The notes beneath the pieces are model-generated. The model made no database searches. It was not told the DNA's origin and worked only from the letters and a program-made list of their open reading frames with translations. Position numbers and translations under genes: made by a program. Below are positions 1-7,172 of a stretch of 10,910 nucleotides of DNA, piece by piece; position 1 is the first letter of the stretch; the number at the start of each line of letters is the position of its first letter. Location: assembly GCA_900768625.1 (NCBI GenBank), contig CAAGDO010000122.1, positions 1 to 10,910 of the forward strand. The letters are read 5' to 3'. Source of the DNA: Bacteroidaceae bacterium. GTDB lineage: Bacteria; Bacteroidota; Bacteroidia; Bacteroidales; Bacteroidaceae.

Positions 1-108
1 GCTTTGGCGGCCATTAATGTTAAGAAACCGCGCGAAGCGCAAATATGGAACTATTGCACAGGAAATCCAGTACTCAGAATTTTACCGGACAGCAATATTT
101 GCAAATAA
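1..108 (+). CDS. possible 3' end of a gene truncated by the window edge
   Basis: Frame 1 is open from the first base to a TAA at 106-108 (35 codons, no ATG in frame), ending in ...ILPDSNICK. I do not recognise the protein. The supporting evidence is positional: the stop codon abuts the left arm of a strong hairpin (107-159) that also has a short T-run on the plus strand, as expected for two convergent genes sharing one terminator. Against it, 35 open codons are not rare by chance, and the frame uses several less favoured codons such as ATA and AGA. It could equally be non-coding sequence downstream of glnN. Confidence 0.3.
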   Translation, partial: ALAAINVKKPREAQIWNYCTGNPVLRILPDSNICK

Positions 109-159
109 AAAAGGGAATCCCATGTACCGACTTCGTTTGCGGTGCATGGGATTCCTTTT
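107..159. terminator. strong bidirectional intrinsic terminator after glnN
   Basis: The arms 114-124 (GGAATCCCATG) and 145-155 are perfect 11-bp complements. Pairing extends outward and inward to about 20 bp (110-129 with 140-159) with two G-T wobbles and a 10-nt loop. Read on the minus strand, the stem is followed by TTTTTTATTTG, so it ends glnN transcripts about 55 nt after the stop codon. Read on the plus strand, it is followed by TTTTG, so it could also stop a gene entering from the left. Confidence 0.88.
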
Positions 160-179
160 GGGTTATATCTTGTGCTGCA

Positions 180-188
180 GGGGGGGGG
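180..188. repeat. G9 homopolymer downstream of glnN
   Basis: Nine consecutive G residues on the plus strand (C on the glnN transcript) lie between the glnN stop codon (213-215) and its terminator, flanked by GCTG and CAGC. The run is slippage-prone by nature but lies outside any coding frame, so a phase-variation role is not supported. Confidence 0.6.
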
Positions 189-212
189 CAGCCGGTGGGC
201 TATGGAGTGAGA

Positions 213-2405
213 TTAGCGGATGAAGAGCAGCTCACGATACTTCGGGAGTGTCCACATTTCGTCCTCAACGATGAGTTCGAGCTTGTCAATGTGATAGCGG
301 ATGGCATCGAAGTAGGGGGCGATTTCGTCGTGGTAGGCTACAGCGAGGCTACGCATGTCTTCAATCTTGTTGACCACCTTGCGCTTCTCTACCATGGCTT
401 CTACGTTTTCAGCCACAAAACTTACGTGCTTGTTGATCTTTTCGATGAGGTCGATGTTGTAGGCGGTAAGTTCCTTAACCTTAGCAGAATCGGAGAAGGC
501 GAGCTGGATCTTATGGACATTGTCCACCAGTTCACTCTGGTACTTCGTGGCAACGGGAATGATGTGGTTCATGCAGATGTCACCGAGTACGCGAGCTTCA
601 ATCTGAATCTTCTTCTGATAGGTTTCCCACTTGATTTCGTTGCGGGCTTCCAGTTCGTGACGGTTCATCACGTGCATGGATTCGAACATCTTGATGCTTG
701 CTTCGTCGAGGTAACGGTCGAAAACAACGGGGCATGATGTTTCGCAGTCGAGTCCGCGACGGGCGGCTTCTTCCTTCCATTCATCGCTATAGCCATTGCC
801 GTCGAAGTGGATGGGGCGGCTGGTCTTGATGTCTTCACGCAACACATCGAGGATGGCGGCAATCTTCTTCTCTCCGCTGGCGATGCGAGCGTCAACGCGG
901 GTCTTGAAGTCGGTGAGGGCTTCAGCTACAGCTGTGTTGAGGGCGATGAGGGCGCTTGCGCAGTTTGCGCTTGAGCCTACAGCGCGGAACTCAAAACGGT
1001 TTCCTGTGAAGGCGAAGGGGGAGGTGCGGTTGCGGTCGGTGTTGTCGATCATCAATTCGGGAATCTGGGGAACATCGAGCATTACACCGTGTTTTCCTTC
1101 AAGGGTGAAGAGTTCGTCGGTGGTTGAATGTTCCACCTTGTCGAGGAGTTCGCTCAACTGCTTGCCGAGGAAGCTGGAGATGATGGCGGGGGGTGCTTCG
1201 TTGGCTCCAAGACGGTGGGCGTTGGTTGCGCTCATGATGGATGCCTTGAGGAGACCGTTGTGGCGATAAACACCCATGAGGGTCTCAACGATGAACACGA
1301 TGAAGCGAAGATTGTCTTCGGGAGTCTTTCCGGGGCTGTGGAGCAGGGTGCCGGTGTTCGTCGTGAGACTCCAGTTTTCGTGCTTGCCCGAACCGTTGAT
1401 GCCTGCGAAAGGCTTTTCGTGGAGCAGACAACGGAAACCGTGCTTGCGGGCAATCTTGCGCATGAGGCTCATGAGAAGCATGTTGTGGTCAACGGCCAAG
1501 TTGCATTCCTCGAAGATGGGGGCAAGTTCGAACTGGTTGGGGGCTACTTCGTTATGGCGTGTCTTGCAGGGGATGCCGAGTTCGAGGGCCTGGATTTCGA
1601 GGTCGCGCATGAATTCCTGTACGCGTTCGGGGATGGCTCCGAAGTAGTGGTCGTCCATCTGCTGGTTCTTTGCGGAATCGTGGCCCATGAGGGTGCGGCC
1701 GGTGAGAAGCAGGTCGGGACGCGCAGCATAGAGTCCTTCGTCAACGAGGAAGTATTCCTGCTCCCATCCGAGGTTGGTGGTGACACGGGTGACGGAGGGG
1801 TCGAAGTACTGGCAGACGGCAGTTGCGGCCTTGTCTACGGCAGCGAGGGATTTTTTGAGCGGTGCCTTGTAGTCGAGGGCTTCACCAGTGTAGCTGACGA
1901 AGATGGTGGGAATCATGAGGGTGTCGCCGATGATGAACACAGGCGATGCAGGGTCCCATGCAGAATATCCACGGGCTTCGAAAGTGGAGCGGATACCGCC
2001 GTTGGGGAAAGAGGAGGCATCGGGCTCTTGCTGAACAAGTTCCTTGCCTGAAAATTCCTCGACCATTCCACCCTTGAAATTGTGGACCACGAAGGCGTCG
2101 TGTTTCTCGGCTGTGCCTTCAGTGAGCGGCTGGAACCAGTGGGTGCAATGGGTTACGCCCATGTCGAGTGCCCATTGCTTCATGCCCTGGGCCACGTCAT
2201 TGGCTACATCAAGGGGGAGGGGAGTGCCTTTTTCAATCACTTCGCGGAGTTGCAGGTAGACGTGGAGGGGAAGATACTTGAACATCTTCTCCTGATTGAA
2301 CACGTACTTGCCGAAATACTCCGAAGGACGCTCTGCGGGCGCCTTCACTTCAAGGGGGCGCTTCTTGAACGCCTCTTCTACGACTTTAAAACGAAGGTTG
2401 CTCAT
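213..2405 (-). CDS. glnN: type III glutamine synthetase (GSIII)
   Basis: This gene encodes a cytoplasmic enzyme that makes glutamine from glutamate, ammonia and ATP. The 730-residue length fits GSIII (about 700-730) and is far longer than GSI/GSII. Visible motifs in order are GWEQEYFLVD (213-222), NEVAPNQFELAP (285-296), the nucleotide-binding segment beginning KPFAGINGSGKHENWS (331-346), and the NRTSPFAFTGNRFEFR block (459-474). A long helical C-terminal region follows, as is usual in GSIII. The start at 2405 (MSNLRFKVVEEAF) is chosen because it matches the typical family N-terminus. An in-frame upstream ATG at 2564 would add 53 low-complexity residues and overlap dapL. No Shine-Dalgarno is visible. 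It lies 70 bp downstream of dapL without an intervening terminator or TAnnTTTG element, so it is probably co-transcribed. Transcription ends at 107-159. The family call is very secure. Confidence 0.97.
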   Translation of the reverse strand: MSNLRFKVVEEAFKKRPLEVKAPAERPSEYFGKYVFNQEKMFKYLPLHVYLQLREVIEKGTPLPLDVANDVAQGMKQWALDMGVTHCTHWFQPLTEGTAEKHDAFVVHNFKGGMVEEFSGKELVQQEPDASSFPNGGIRSTFEARGYSAWDPASPVFIIGDTLMIPTIFVSYTGEALDYKAPLKKSLAAVDKAATAVCQYFDPSVTRVTTNLGWEQEYFLVDEGLYAARPDLLLTGRTLMGHDSAKNQQMDDHYFGAIPERVQEFMRDLEIQALELGIPCKTRHNEVAPNQFELAPIFEECNLAVDHNMLLMSLMRKIARKHGFRCLLHEKPFAGINGSGKHENWSLTTNTGTLLHSPGKTPEDNLRFIVFIVETLMGVYRHNGLLKASIMSATNAHRLGANEAPPAIISSFLGKQLSELLDKVEHSTTDELFTLEGKHGVMLDVPQIPELMIDNTDRNRTSPFAFTGNRFEFRAVGSSANCASALIALNTAVAEALTDFKTRVDARIASGEKKIAAILDVLREDIKTSRPIHFDGNGYSDEWKEEAARRGLDCETSCPVVFDRYLDEASIKMFESMHVMNRHELEARNEIKWETYQKKIQIEARVLGDICMNHIIPVATKYQSELVDNVHKIQLAFSDSAKVKELTAYNIDLIEKINKHVSFVAENVEAMVEKRKVVNKIEDMRSLAVAYHDEIAPYFDAIRYHIDKLELIVEDEMWTLPKYRELLFIR

Positions 2406-2475
2406 ATGATATATTGATAGGGATGTTTTGTTTTGTTTGGAGTTGTTGTGTTGCAAGGGGGGCGGGATGTGCTTG

Positions 2476-3708
2476 TTATTTTCCCATCCATGCCTTGAGA
2501 CGGCGCATGGCTTCTTCGCAGTCTTCGCGTGAGCCGAAGGCGGTGAGGCGGATGTAGCCTTCACCTGCAGGACCGAAACCTACGCCTGGAGTGCTGACGA
2601 CATTGATTTGCGTGAGCAGTTGTTCGAAGAATTCCCACGAAGTTACGCCCGTCGGGGTCTGAAGCCAAATGTAGGGGGCATCAACTCCACCAAATACCTT
2701 AAGTCCAACGGAAGTAAGGGCTTCGCGCATGATGCGGGCGTTGGTCATGTAGTAGTCAATGGTTTCTTTCACTTGGCGACGGCCTTCGGGGGTGTAGATG
2801 GCTGCTGCTGCGCGCTGCACAATATAGGCCGTGCCATTGAATTTTGTGCATTGGCGGCGATTCCACAGCTGGTTGAGCTGCACGTCTTCGCCATGGGTGG
2901 TGCGCACAATGAGTTCTTTGGGGACAACGGTGTATCCGCAGCGAAGGCCTGTGAAACCTGCCGTCTTGGAATAGGAATGGAATTCCACGGCGCAACGTTT
3001 GGCTCCTTCAATTTCATAGATGGAGTGGGGGATGCCTTCACGGGTGATGTAGGCCTCGTAGGCTGCATCGTAGAGCAGAATGCTCTTGTGGCGGAGGGCA
3101 TAATCGACCCATTTCTCGAGTTCTTCACGCGAGAGGGTCGTTCCGGTGGGATTGTTGGGGTAGCAGAGATAGATCATGTCCGTCGGGTGGTCCGGAAGAC
3201 TGGGGATGAAATAGTTCTCTGCTGTGCAGGGACAGTAAGTCACTTTGCTCCATGCGCCATGGGTGAAATCACCTGCTCGTCCGCCCATCACATTGGAGTC
3301 GATGTAGACAGGATAGATGGGGTCGGTCACGCAGATGCTGTTGTCTTGTCCGAGTATATCGCCGAAGTTTCCTGTGTCGCTTTTCGCTCCGTCGTTGACG
3401 AAAATCTCGTCTGCGTCAAGTTGGATGCCGCGTGGGGCAAAGTCGCCTTCGATGATGGCTTGACGAAGAAACTCGTAGCCGTGTTCGGGACCATAGCCTC
3501 TGAAGGTTTCTGCATGCCCCATTTCGTCGACGGCCTTATGGAGGGCTTCCGTGACGGCGGGAGCGAGAGGGCGGGTTACGTCACCGATACCCAGACGGAT
3601 GAGTCTTGCATCGGGGTTTGCGGCCTTGTAGGCTGCCACTTTCTGGGCAATGTCGGCAAAAAGATAGTTCTTTTGCAGTTTCAGAAAGTTCTCGTTGATT
3701 GTTGCCAT
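2476..3708 (-). CDS. dapL: LL-diaminopimelate aminotransferase
   Basis: This is a PLP enzyme that converts tetrahydrodipicolinate directly to LL-diaminopimelate with glutamate as amino donor, bypassing the succinyl- or acetyl-blocked DapD/C/E steps. The length of 410 residues matches the DapL family. Fold-type I aminotransferase landmarks are YPNNPTG (183-189), the cofactor Asp214/Tyr217 in LLYDAAYEAY, the Schiff-base Lys248 in HSYSKTAGFTG, and the substrate-carboxylate Arg387 in YIRLTAFG. The N-terminal segment MATINENFLKLQKNYLF and the IRLGIGDVTRPL segment are DapL-like. The start ATG at 3708 gives this expected N-terminus. Upstream is a -7-like element (3790-3797), separated from dapF by a terminator, so dapL appears to begin a new transcript that also carries glnN. 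Confidence 0.97.
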   Translation of the reverse strand: MATINENFLKLQKNYLFADIAQKVAAYKAANPDARLIRLGIGDVTRPLAPAVTEALHKAVDEMGHAETFRGYGPEHGYEFLRQAIIEGDFAPRGIQLDADEIFVNDGAKSDTGNFGDILGQDNSICVTDPIYPVYIDSNVMGGRAGDFTHGAWSKVTYCPCTAENYFIPSLPDHPTDMIYLCYPNNPTGTTLSREELEKWVDYALRHKSILLYDAAYEAYITREGIPHSIYEIEGAKRCAVEFHSYSKTAGFTGLRCGYTVVPKELIVRTTHGEDVQLNQLWNRRQCTKFNGTAYIVQRAAAAIYTPEGRRQVKETIDYYMTNARIMREALTSVGLKVFGGVDAPYIWLQTPTGVTSWEFFEQLLTQINVVSTPGVGFGPAGEGYIRLTAFGSREDCEEAMRRLKAWMGK

Positions 3709-3789
3709 TGTGTGCCTGTGTTTGTTGTGTGTTGAGGGGGTTGGGGGTGTTCACACAGCTTGTCGGGACGGCATTCGCGGAGTTGGTTA

Positions 3790-3797
3790 CAAAGTTA
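3790..3797 (-). promoter_or_regulatory. Bacteroidota -7 promoter element for dapL (TAACTTTG)
   Basis: The minus strand reads TAACTTTG, an exact fit to the TAnnTTTG -7 element of the Bacteroidota primary sigma factor. It would start transcription near 3783, giving a leader of about 75 nt before dapL. No clear TTTG is found 19-21 bp further upstream, so the -33 part is weak. A small inverted repeat, CAGAT-AA-ATCTG, lies directly upstream at 3798-3809. The location just after the dapF terminator supports the call. Confidence 0.5.
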
Positions 3798-3874
3798 CAG
3801 ATTTATCTGCACAGTTTCGCTTGTGTGGTCCGTAAATGCTGAGTTGTGTGGGCTTTTTGTCTTGAGGTGCAAAC

Positions 3875-3913
3875 AAAAAGTGCAGACTGGCCGTTGGGGG
3901 GCTGGTCTGCACT
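3875..3913 (-). terminator. intrinsic terminator of dapF
   Basis: AGTGCAGAC (3879-3887) pairs perfectly with GTCTGCACT (3905-3913), with a further short GCC/GGC pairing inside. On the minus strand the stem is followed by TTTTTG. It begins about 10 nt after the dapF stop codon, so dapF and dapL are probably separate transcription units despite their related functions. Confidence 0.82.
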
Positions 3914-3923
3914 ATGTGGATAG

Positions 3924-4790
3924 TCAAGGGGAGTCGATTTCAATCGTGCCGTCGAAAACGTGAGTGGCGGGGCCAGTCATGAGTACGCGGTTGTTGGCAG
4001 CGCACCATTCGATGTGGAGTGTTCCTCCGTCCATGACGATGTCACTTTCGCGGCTGGTGCGGCCAGTGAGGGCTGCGGCCACAGCTGTGGCGCAGGCGCC
4101 TGTTCCGCATGCCATTGTGATGCCGGAACCTCGTTCCCAAACGCGCATACGGATGGAGCCGTCGGGGCGAACGGTGGCAAACTCGATGTTGCACCGTTCA
4201 GGGAAAATGGGGGAGTATTCCAAAGTGGGGCCTGTTTCGGACACATTGAATTGTTCGGCGTCGTCAACGAATACGACGAAGTGGGGATTTCCCATAGACA
4301 CGAAGGTTCCTGTATAGGTTTTTCCGTCGGTGGCGCGAACTGTACCTTCTGTCAGGCTCCCACTTGGAGTGGCAATCTGACTGGTGACAGAGAGTTGGGG
4401 AGTGCCCATATCTACTGTGACGGAAGTGACAAGGTCGGTGTTTGAATCAATGTGAAGACGGAGTACTTTTATGCCCGAGAGGGTCGACAGACGAATTTCG
4501 CGGCTATGTGTGAGTCGGTTGTCGTAGAGATATTTGCCGATGCATCGTGAGGCGTTTCCGCACATGCGGGCCTCAGAACCATCGTTGTTGAAAATGCGCA
4601 TAGAAAAATCGGCTCCATCATGGCCGGGGCCGATGAGTACCAGGCCATCGCTGCCAATGCCTTTGTGACGGTCGCTCCATAGGCGCGACAGACGCTCGGG
4701 GTGGGCGATGGGGTACTTCTGGGTGTCGACGTAGATGTAGTCGTTCCCCGCACCGTGCATCTTGGTGAATCTGATTTTCTTCAGTGTCAT
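3924..4790 (-). CDS. dapF: diaminopimelate epimerase
   Basis: DapF interconverts LL- and meso-diaminopimelate without a cofactor, the step after DapL, and supplies meso-DAP for peptidoglycan and lysine. The 288-residue length is normal for the family. The N-terminal signature KMHGAGNDYIYVD (10-22) is present. The two catalytic cysteines are Cys77 in RMCGNASRCIGKY and Cys228 in TMACGTGACA, one in each half of the pseudo-symmetric fold. GNPH (167-170) and ERGSG (219-223) are also in place. The ATG at 4790 gives a leaderless cytoplasmic protein with the usual N-terminus. It has its own predicted promoter (4857-4889) and terminator (3875-3913). Nothing appears missing or unusual. Confidence 0.97.
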   Translation of the reverse strand: MTLKKIRFTKMHGAGNDYIYVDTQKYPIAHPERLSRLWSDRHKGIGSDGLVLIGPGHDGADFSMRIFNNDGSEARMCGNASRCIGKYLYDNRLTHSREIRLSTLSGIKVLRLHIDSNTDLVTSVTVDMGTPQLSVTSQIATPSGSLTEGTVRATDGKTYTGTFVSMGNPHFVVFVDDAEQFNVSETGPTLEYSPIFPERCNIEFATVRPDGSIRMRVWERGSGITMACGTGACATAVAAALTGRTSRESDIVMDGGTLHIEWCAANNRVLMTGPATHVFDGTIEIDSP

Positions 4791-4856
4791 CGTCTGTTTG
4801 GTTTTTCTTCGATGGTGCAGTTGATAAGTGCATCATCTGTTTGTGCTTTAATGCTG

Positions 4857-4889
4857 CAAAGGTACGGCTTTTTCTCGAAATGGTACAAG
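4857..4889 (-). promoter_or_regulatory. predicted dapF promoter (TTG-N21-TACCTTTG)
   Basis: The minus strand carries TACCTTTG at 4857-4864, an exact TAnnTTTG match, with CTTG at 4886-4889 placing TTG 21 bp upstream. The expected start near 4850 leaves a leader of about 60 nt before dapF. Both elements and the spacing fit the Bacteroidota housekeeping promoter. The assignment is by pattern only. Confidence 0.65.
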
Positions 4890-5066
4890 TATTTTGACAT
4901 TTTTCTTGCTTTCGGTTTGAGAAAAATACATTTTGGTTTCTTTTTGCTGTTGGATGAAGAAATGGCTGGAATGCTATTTTTGAGGTGTTTTTTGGTTTCA
5001 GAATATGACAAAACAAAGAGTCTCAGCGCAAAGTTTGCAAATAGAAAGAGTTTTGTTCTTTGTTGG

Positions 5067-5098
5067 TTTGCAGATGTTGGAGAATGTGCTTACTTTTG
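5067..5098 (+). promoter_or_regulatory. strong plus-strand promoter with no protein gene downstream (TTTG-N20-TACTTTTG)
   Basis: TTTG at 5067-5070 is followed after exactly 20 bp by TACTTTTG at 5091-5098. This is a complete Bacteroidota -33/-7 promoter, and its -7 sequence and spacing equal those of the outer-membrane protein promoter at 7141-7172. It points away from dapF into a region without a credible ORF that ends in an intrinsic terminator at 5321-5344. The predicted start is about 5103-5106. Confidence 0.65.
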
Positions 5099-5104
5099 CT
5101 CTCA

Positions 5105-5344
5105 CAAAATGAGCGACGGAATTTACCCTTAGTGTATTTCCTATGATGAGTTCATTGGTTGCATGTCCTTGTCGCTTTTCTCCAAAGAAAGGCGAATGGT
5201 GAAGGAGTAGATGCGATCGTATAAGGTTAGAAAGATTTGTAGAAAGGTAATTTGTTAGATGGAAGACTCAGCGATGAGTCGGTGGGCGAGGAAAAAGGAA
5301 CCTCGTTCCACTTCGGATTTAAAAAGGGCGGAAGCCCTTTTTTT
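5105..5344 (+). ncRNA. candidate orphan structured RNA of about 240 nt
   Basis: The stretch is bounded by a full promoter (5067-5098) and an intrinsic terminator (5321-5344), holds no plausible ORF on the plus strand, and contains successive local hairpins. These are: CC-T-ATGA / TCAT-T-GG at 5140-5158; TCGCTTTTC / GAAAGGCGA with loop TCCAAA at 5172-5195, extended by TCCTT/AAGGA to 5166-5206; GACTCA-GCGA-TGAGTC at 5265-5280, a perfect stem with a GNRA loop; and GTGG..CGAGG / CCTCG..CCAC with the purine loop AAAAAGGAA at 5282-5311. The terminator stem follows. I do not recognise it as tmRNA, SRP RNA, RNase P or 6S RNA: the two ends do not pair with each other, as they would in 6S or tmRNA. It could be a trans-acting small RNA. 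The 5' end is inferred from the promoter. The flanking gene on the right is convergent, so it is not a leader of a downstream gene. Confidence 0.55.
5321..5344 (+). terminator. intrinsic terminator of the orphan RNA
   Basis: AAAAAGGGC (5321-5329) pairs perfectly with GCCCTTTTT (5334-5342) around a GGAA tetraloop, followed by continuous T to 5344. It is a textbook terminator on the plus strand. The A-run on the left arm gives a T-run on the minus strand too, so it may work in both directions. Confidence 0.85.
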
Positions 5345-5372
5345 GTGCCGTGATATTTTTGTGCCGTGATAT
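5341..5372. repeat. perfect 16-bp tandem duplication
   Basis: The unit TTTTGTGCCGTGATAT occurs twice back to back (5341-5356 and 5357-5372), starting within the T-run of the terminator. It appears to be a simple slippage duplication in non-coding DNA. Confidence 0.85.
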
Positions 5373-5416
5373 TTCAGACTTGATGTGATGGGAAGATATT
5401 GACTCTTCATGAATAT

Positions 5417-5480
5417 GAAAAAGAAAGCGGTGGACACATGCGCAATCTCAAAGTGATGGCGTTGGTGTTCACCGCTTTCT
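5417..5480 (-). terminator. probable terminator of the outer-membrane protein gene
   Basis: AGAAAGCGGTG (5422-5432) and CACCGCTTTCT (5470-5480) are perfect 11-bp complements. Pairing continues inward for five more pairs (one G-T wobble) to 5437/5465. On the minus strand the stem is followed by TTTTTC. It lies about 50 nt after the stop codon of the gene at 5529-7112. The 27-nt loop is long but can itself fold (CGC-A-ATC / GAT-G-GCG). A second small hairpin, 5499-5514, lies between it and the stop codon. Confidence 0.72.
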
Positions 5481-5528
5481 GTATTTTACAGTTGGCGTGC
5501 GCTTTTAAGAGCGCGTTGGGGGATATGA

Positions 5529-7112
5529 TCAGAAGTCAATTTCCAGACCGAGACCGAATACATCGTTCGTTCTGTGGAAGTTGTCGCTACCGGCTGTGCT
5601 ATAGTTCTGCAAACCATTGGCAATATTCTGCGCTGCTCCAAGTTCGTTGGTGAGCGTGTTGAGTTTCTGCTGGTAGATGGCACGCTGCTCTTCGGGGAGA
5701 GAGGGGTTCTGCAAAGCTGCGCCAATCTGAGTGGCTGCACCCTTTAGCTGGTCAACCATCGGAGTGAGCATGGAGTTGAAGGTGCCCTTGAGATGGTAGA
5801 AGTCTTCGTGCTTACGTTCGTAGTGCTTGTAGAAAGTCTTGAAGTAGGCGATGTTGAGAGCTACCTTCTTGCGCAACTGGAAACGTGCACCGATACCTAA
5901 AGAGTTGGAGTTGGTCACGAAGCTCATATCGCTGATGAACTGACTGTTTTCTCCTAATCCGTAGTTGGTCGACTGCCATCCGGCACTTACTGTCCAACGG
6001 TTAGTTACGTCAACTTCGGCACCTGCAAGAACTTCCCAGCCACCTTTCTTCAAATAGTTGTGGCGGTTTTCGTTCTGAGTGGCCTGCTTGTCGAAATAAT
6101 AGTGGAATCCTGCGTTAAGGCGCAAGTTTTCGAGCAGTTCGTAGCGTGCACCGAGGGCGAGGATGGCAGGAACGTCGGCCTTTACCTTCTTGCCGTCATC
6201 GTATTCTTCAAGACCGCTGGTGTTGACACCGGCCTGATTCTTCAAGCGTAGGCGCGTCTTGAATTCATACTTGGCTGCGAGGTTAAGTTTGCCCACTTTC
6301 CAGTCGGCGCTGATGATAGGGGTGAAGCCCCAGCCGGTCTGGTCGCAGTTGAGTTCCTTGTCACTTACGAGAGCTGCAAAGTCGGGCAGATTCTGATTTT
6401 CGAAGAACGTGGTGGCAGGTACCTGCATGGCACCAGCGGGGGTGTTGACGGTCAAACCGATATTGCGTACGTAGCCGTAGTAGTTACACTGGGCATAGAG
6501 TACACGTCCTCCTACACTTACGTTGAAGTTGGGGGTGATCTTATAACCTACACCAAACTGACCACCGAAGTAGTACTGACGTCCCTGCATGTGTGTGTCC
6601 ATGGAGTAGCCGCTGACTGCGTTCGGAGCAAGTACACTGGTGAGAACAGGGAGCATGGCTACCTGACTTTCGAATGAGGGCAGACCATCTGCAAACTTGC
6701 ACTTGCCACCACCACCGGTGATGCCGAAGTGGAAGGAAGCAAACCAGCGTTCTCCTACACGGGCAAGGTCGAATGAGGGGATAACAGGAGCTGTTGCCTT
6801 ACCTTCGAAGGTCTTGTTGCCATCAGCAGAATTCTTCACTCCATTCACTGTTCCGAGAGCAAAGGGGCGGAAGAAGGATGCATCGCTTCGTGTCTGGTAG
6901 GCGCTTTGGATATCGAATCCGAGGTGCCAGCCCTGTGACATGAATCCGAGACCGGCGGGGTTGGCATAGGCGCCAGCAATACCGATGATCGCATCCTGGG
7001 CAGGGTTGCGCAGGAAGGATACGTTCTGGTTCGTATTGGTCAGATAACCGCCAGCTTGAGCCGTGGTTGCAGTACACAGCAATACGGCTGCGCTGAGGAG
7101 GAATTTTCTCAT
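5529..7112 (-). CDS. OmpP1/FadL-family outer-membrane transport protein
   Basis: This is a predicted outer-membrane beta-barrel related to FadL/TodX channels, which take up hydrophobic compounds. Bacteroidota members are often labelled hemin receptors without proof. It is 527 residues long. A signal peptide is clear: MRKF basic start, hydrophobic LLSAAVLLC, cleavage after TAQA (20). The mature N-terminus GGYLTNTNQNVSFLRNPA (21-38) and AYANPAGLGF (48-57) hold the two NPA motifs typical of the family's N-terminal plug. Alternating amphipathic strands fill 60-430, and the chain ends in LGLEIDF with a C-terminal Phe, the usual barrel-assembly signal. An Ala/Gln/Leu-rich, probably helical stretch (about 444-505) is inserted before the last strand. 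It has its own promoter (7141-7172), terminator (5417-5480) and two putative operators upstream. The substrate is unknown. Confidence 0.9.
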   Translation of the reverse strand: MRKFLLSAAVLLCTATTAQAGGYLTNTNQNVSFLRNPAQDAIIGIAGAYANPAGLGFMSQGWHLGFDIQSAYQTRSDASFFRPFALGTVNGVKNSADGNKTFEGKATAPVIPSFDLARVGERWFASFHFGITGGGGKCKFADGLPSFESQVAMLPVLTSVLAPNAVSGYSMDTHMQGRQYYFGGQFGVGYKITPNFNVSVGGRVLYAQCNYYGYVRNIGLTVNTPAGAMQVPATTFFENQNLPDFAALVSDKELNCDQTGWGFTPIISADWKVGKLNLAAKYEFKTRLRLKNQAGVNTSGLEEYDDGKKVKADVPAILALGARYELLENLRLNAGFHYYFDKQATQNENRHNYLKKGGWEVLAGAEVDVTNRWTVSAGWQSTNYGLGENSQFISDMSFVTNSNSLGIGARFQLRKKVALNIAYFKTFYKHYERKHEDFYHLKGTFNSMLTPMVDQLKGAATQIGAALQNPSLPEEQRAIYQQKLNTLTNELGAAQNIANGLQNYSTAGSDNFHRTNDVFGLGLEIDF

Positions 7113-7140
7113 TTTTCTTATTTGTTGGTCAAAACGGCGG

Positions 7141-7172
7141 CAAAAGTACGGCTTTATTGCACATAACCCAAA
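7141..7172 (-). promoter_or_regulatory. predicted promoter of the outer-membrane protein gene (TTTG-N20-TACTTTTG)
   Basis: On the minus strand, TTTG (7169-7172) precedes TACTTTTG (7141-7148) by exactly 20 bp, an excellent Bacteroidota promoter. Transcription would start near 7134, leaving a leader of about 22 nt before the ATG at 7112. The -33 element lies between the two arms of the inverted repeat at 7157-7184, which suggests regulated access. Confidence 0.75.

Noticed and set aside
180..188. G9 tract as a phase-variation switch
   Set aside because: It lies between a stop codon and a terminator, outside any reading frame or promoter, so a length change would have no obvious switch effect.
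1128..2051. Plus-strand open frame of 307 codons antisense to glnN (and a similar one at 45-737)
   Set aside because: Both are shadows of the conserved glutamine synthetase frame. They have no recognisable motif and no promoter or start context.
2406..2564. 53-codon N-terminal extension of glnN
   Set aside because: The extension is low-complexity, overlaps the end of dapL, and precedes the family-typical start MSNLRFKVVEEAF at 2405.
2608..3735. Long plus-strand open frame of 375 codons antisense to dapL
   Set aside because: It is an artefact of the GC-biased codon use of dapL. The product is Gly/Val/Phe-rich with no known domain, while the minus-strand frame is an unmistakable aminotransferase.
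5105..5344. Orphan RNA as tmRNA, 6S, SRP or RNase P RNA
   Set aside because: I saw no tRNA-like ends, no long end-to-end pairing and no SRP-type conserved apical loop, and the length is too short for tmRNA or RNase P.
5399..5653. Plus-strand 84-codon frame with a signal-peptide-like hydrophobic stretch
   Set aside because: Its first third coincides with the terminator hairpin of the outer-membrane protein gene and the rest is antisense to that gene. The hydrophobic run is explained by the hairpin and loop sequence.
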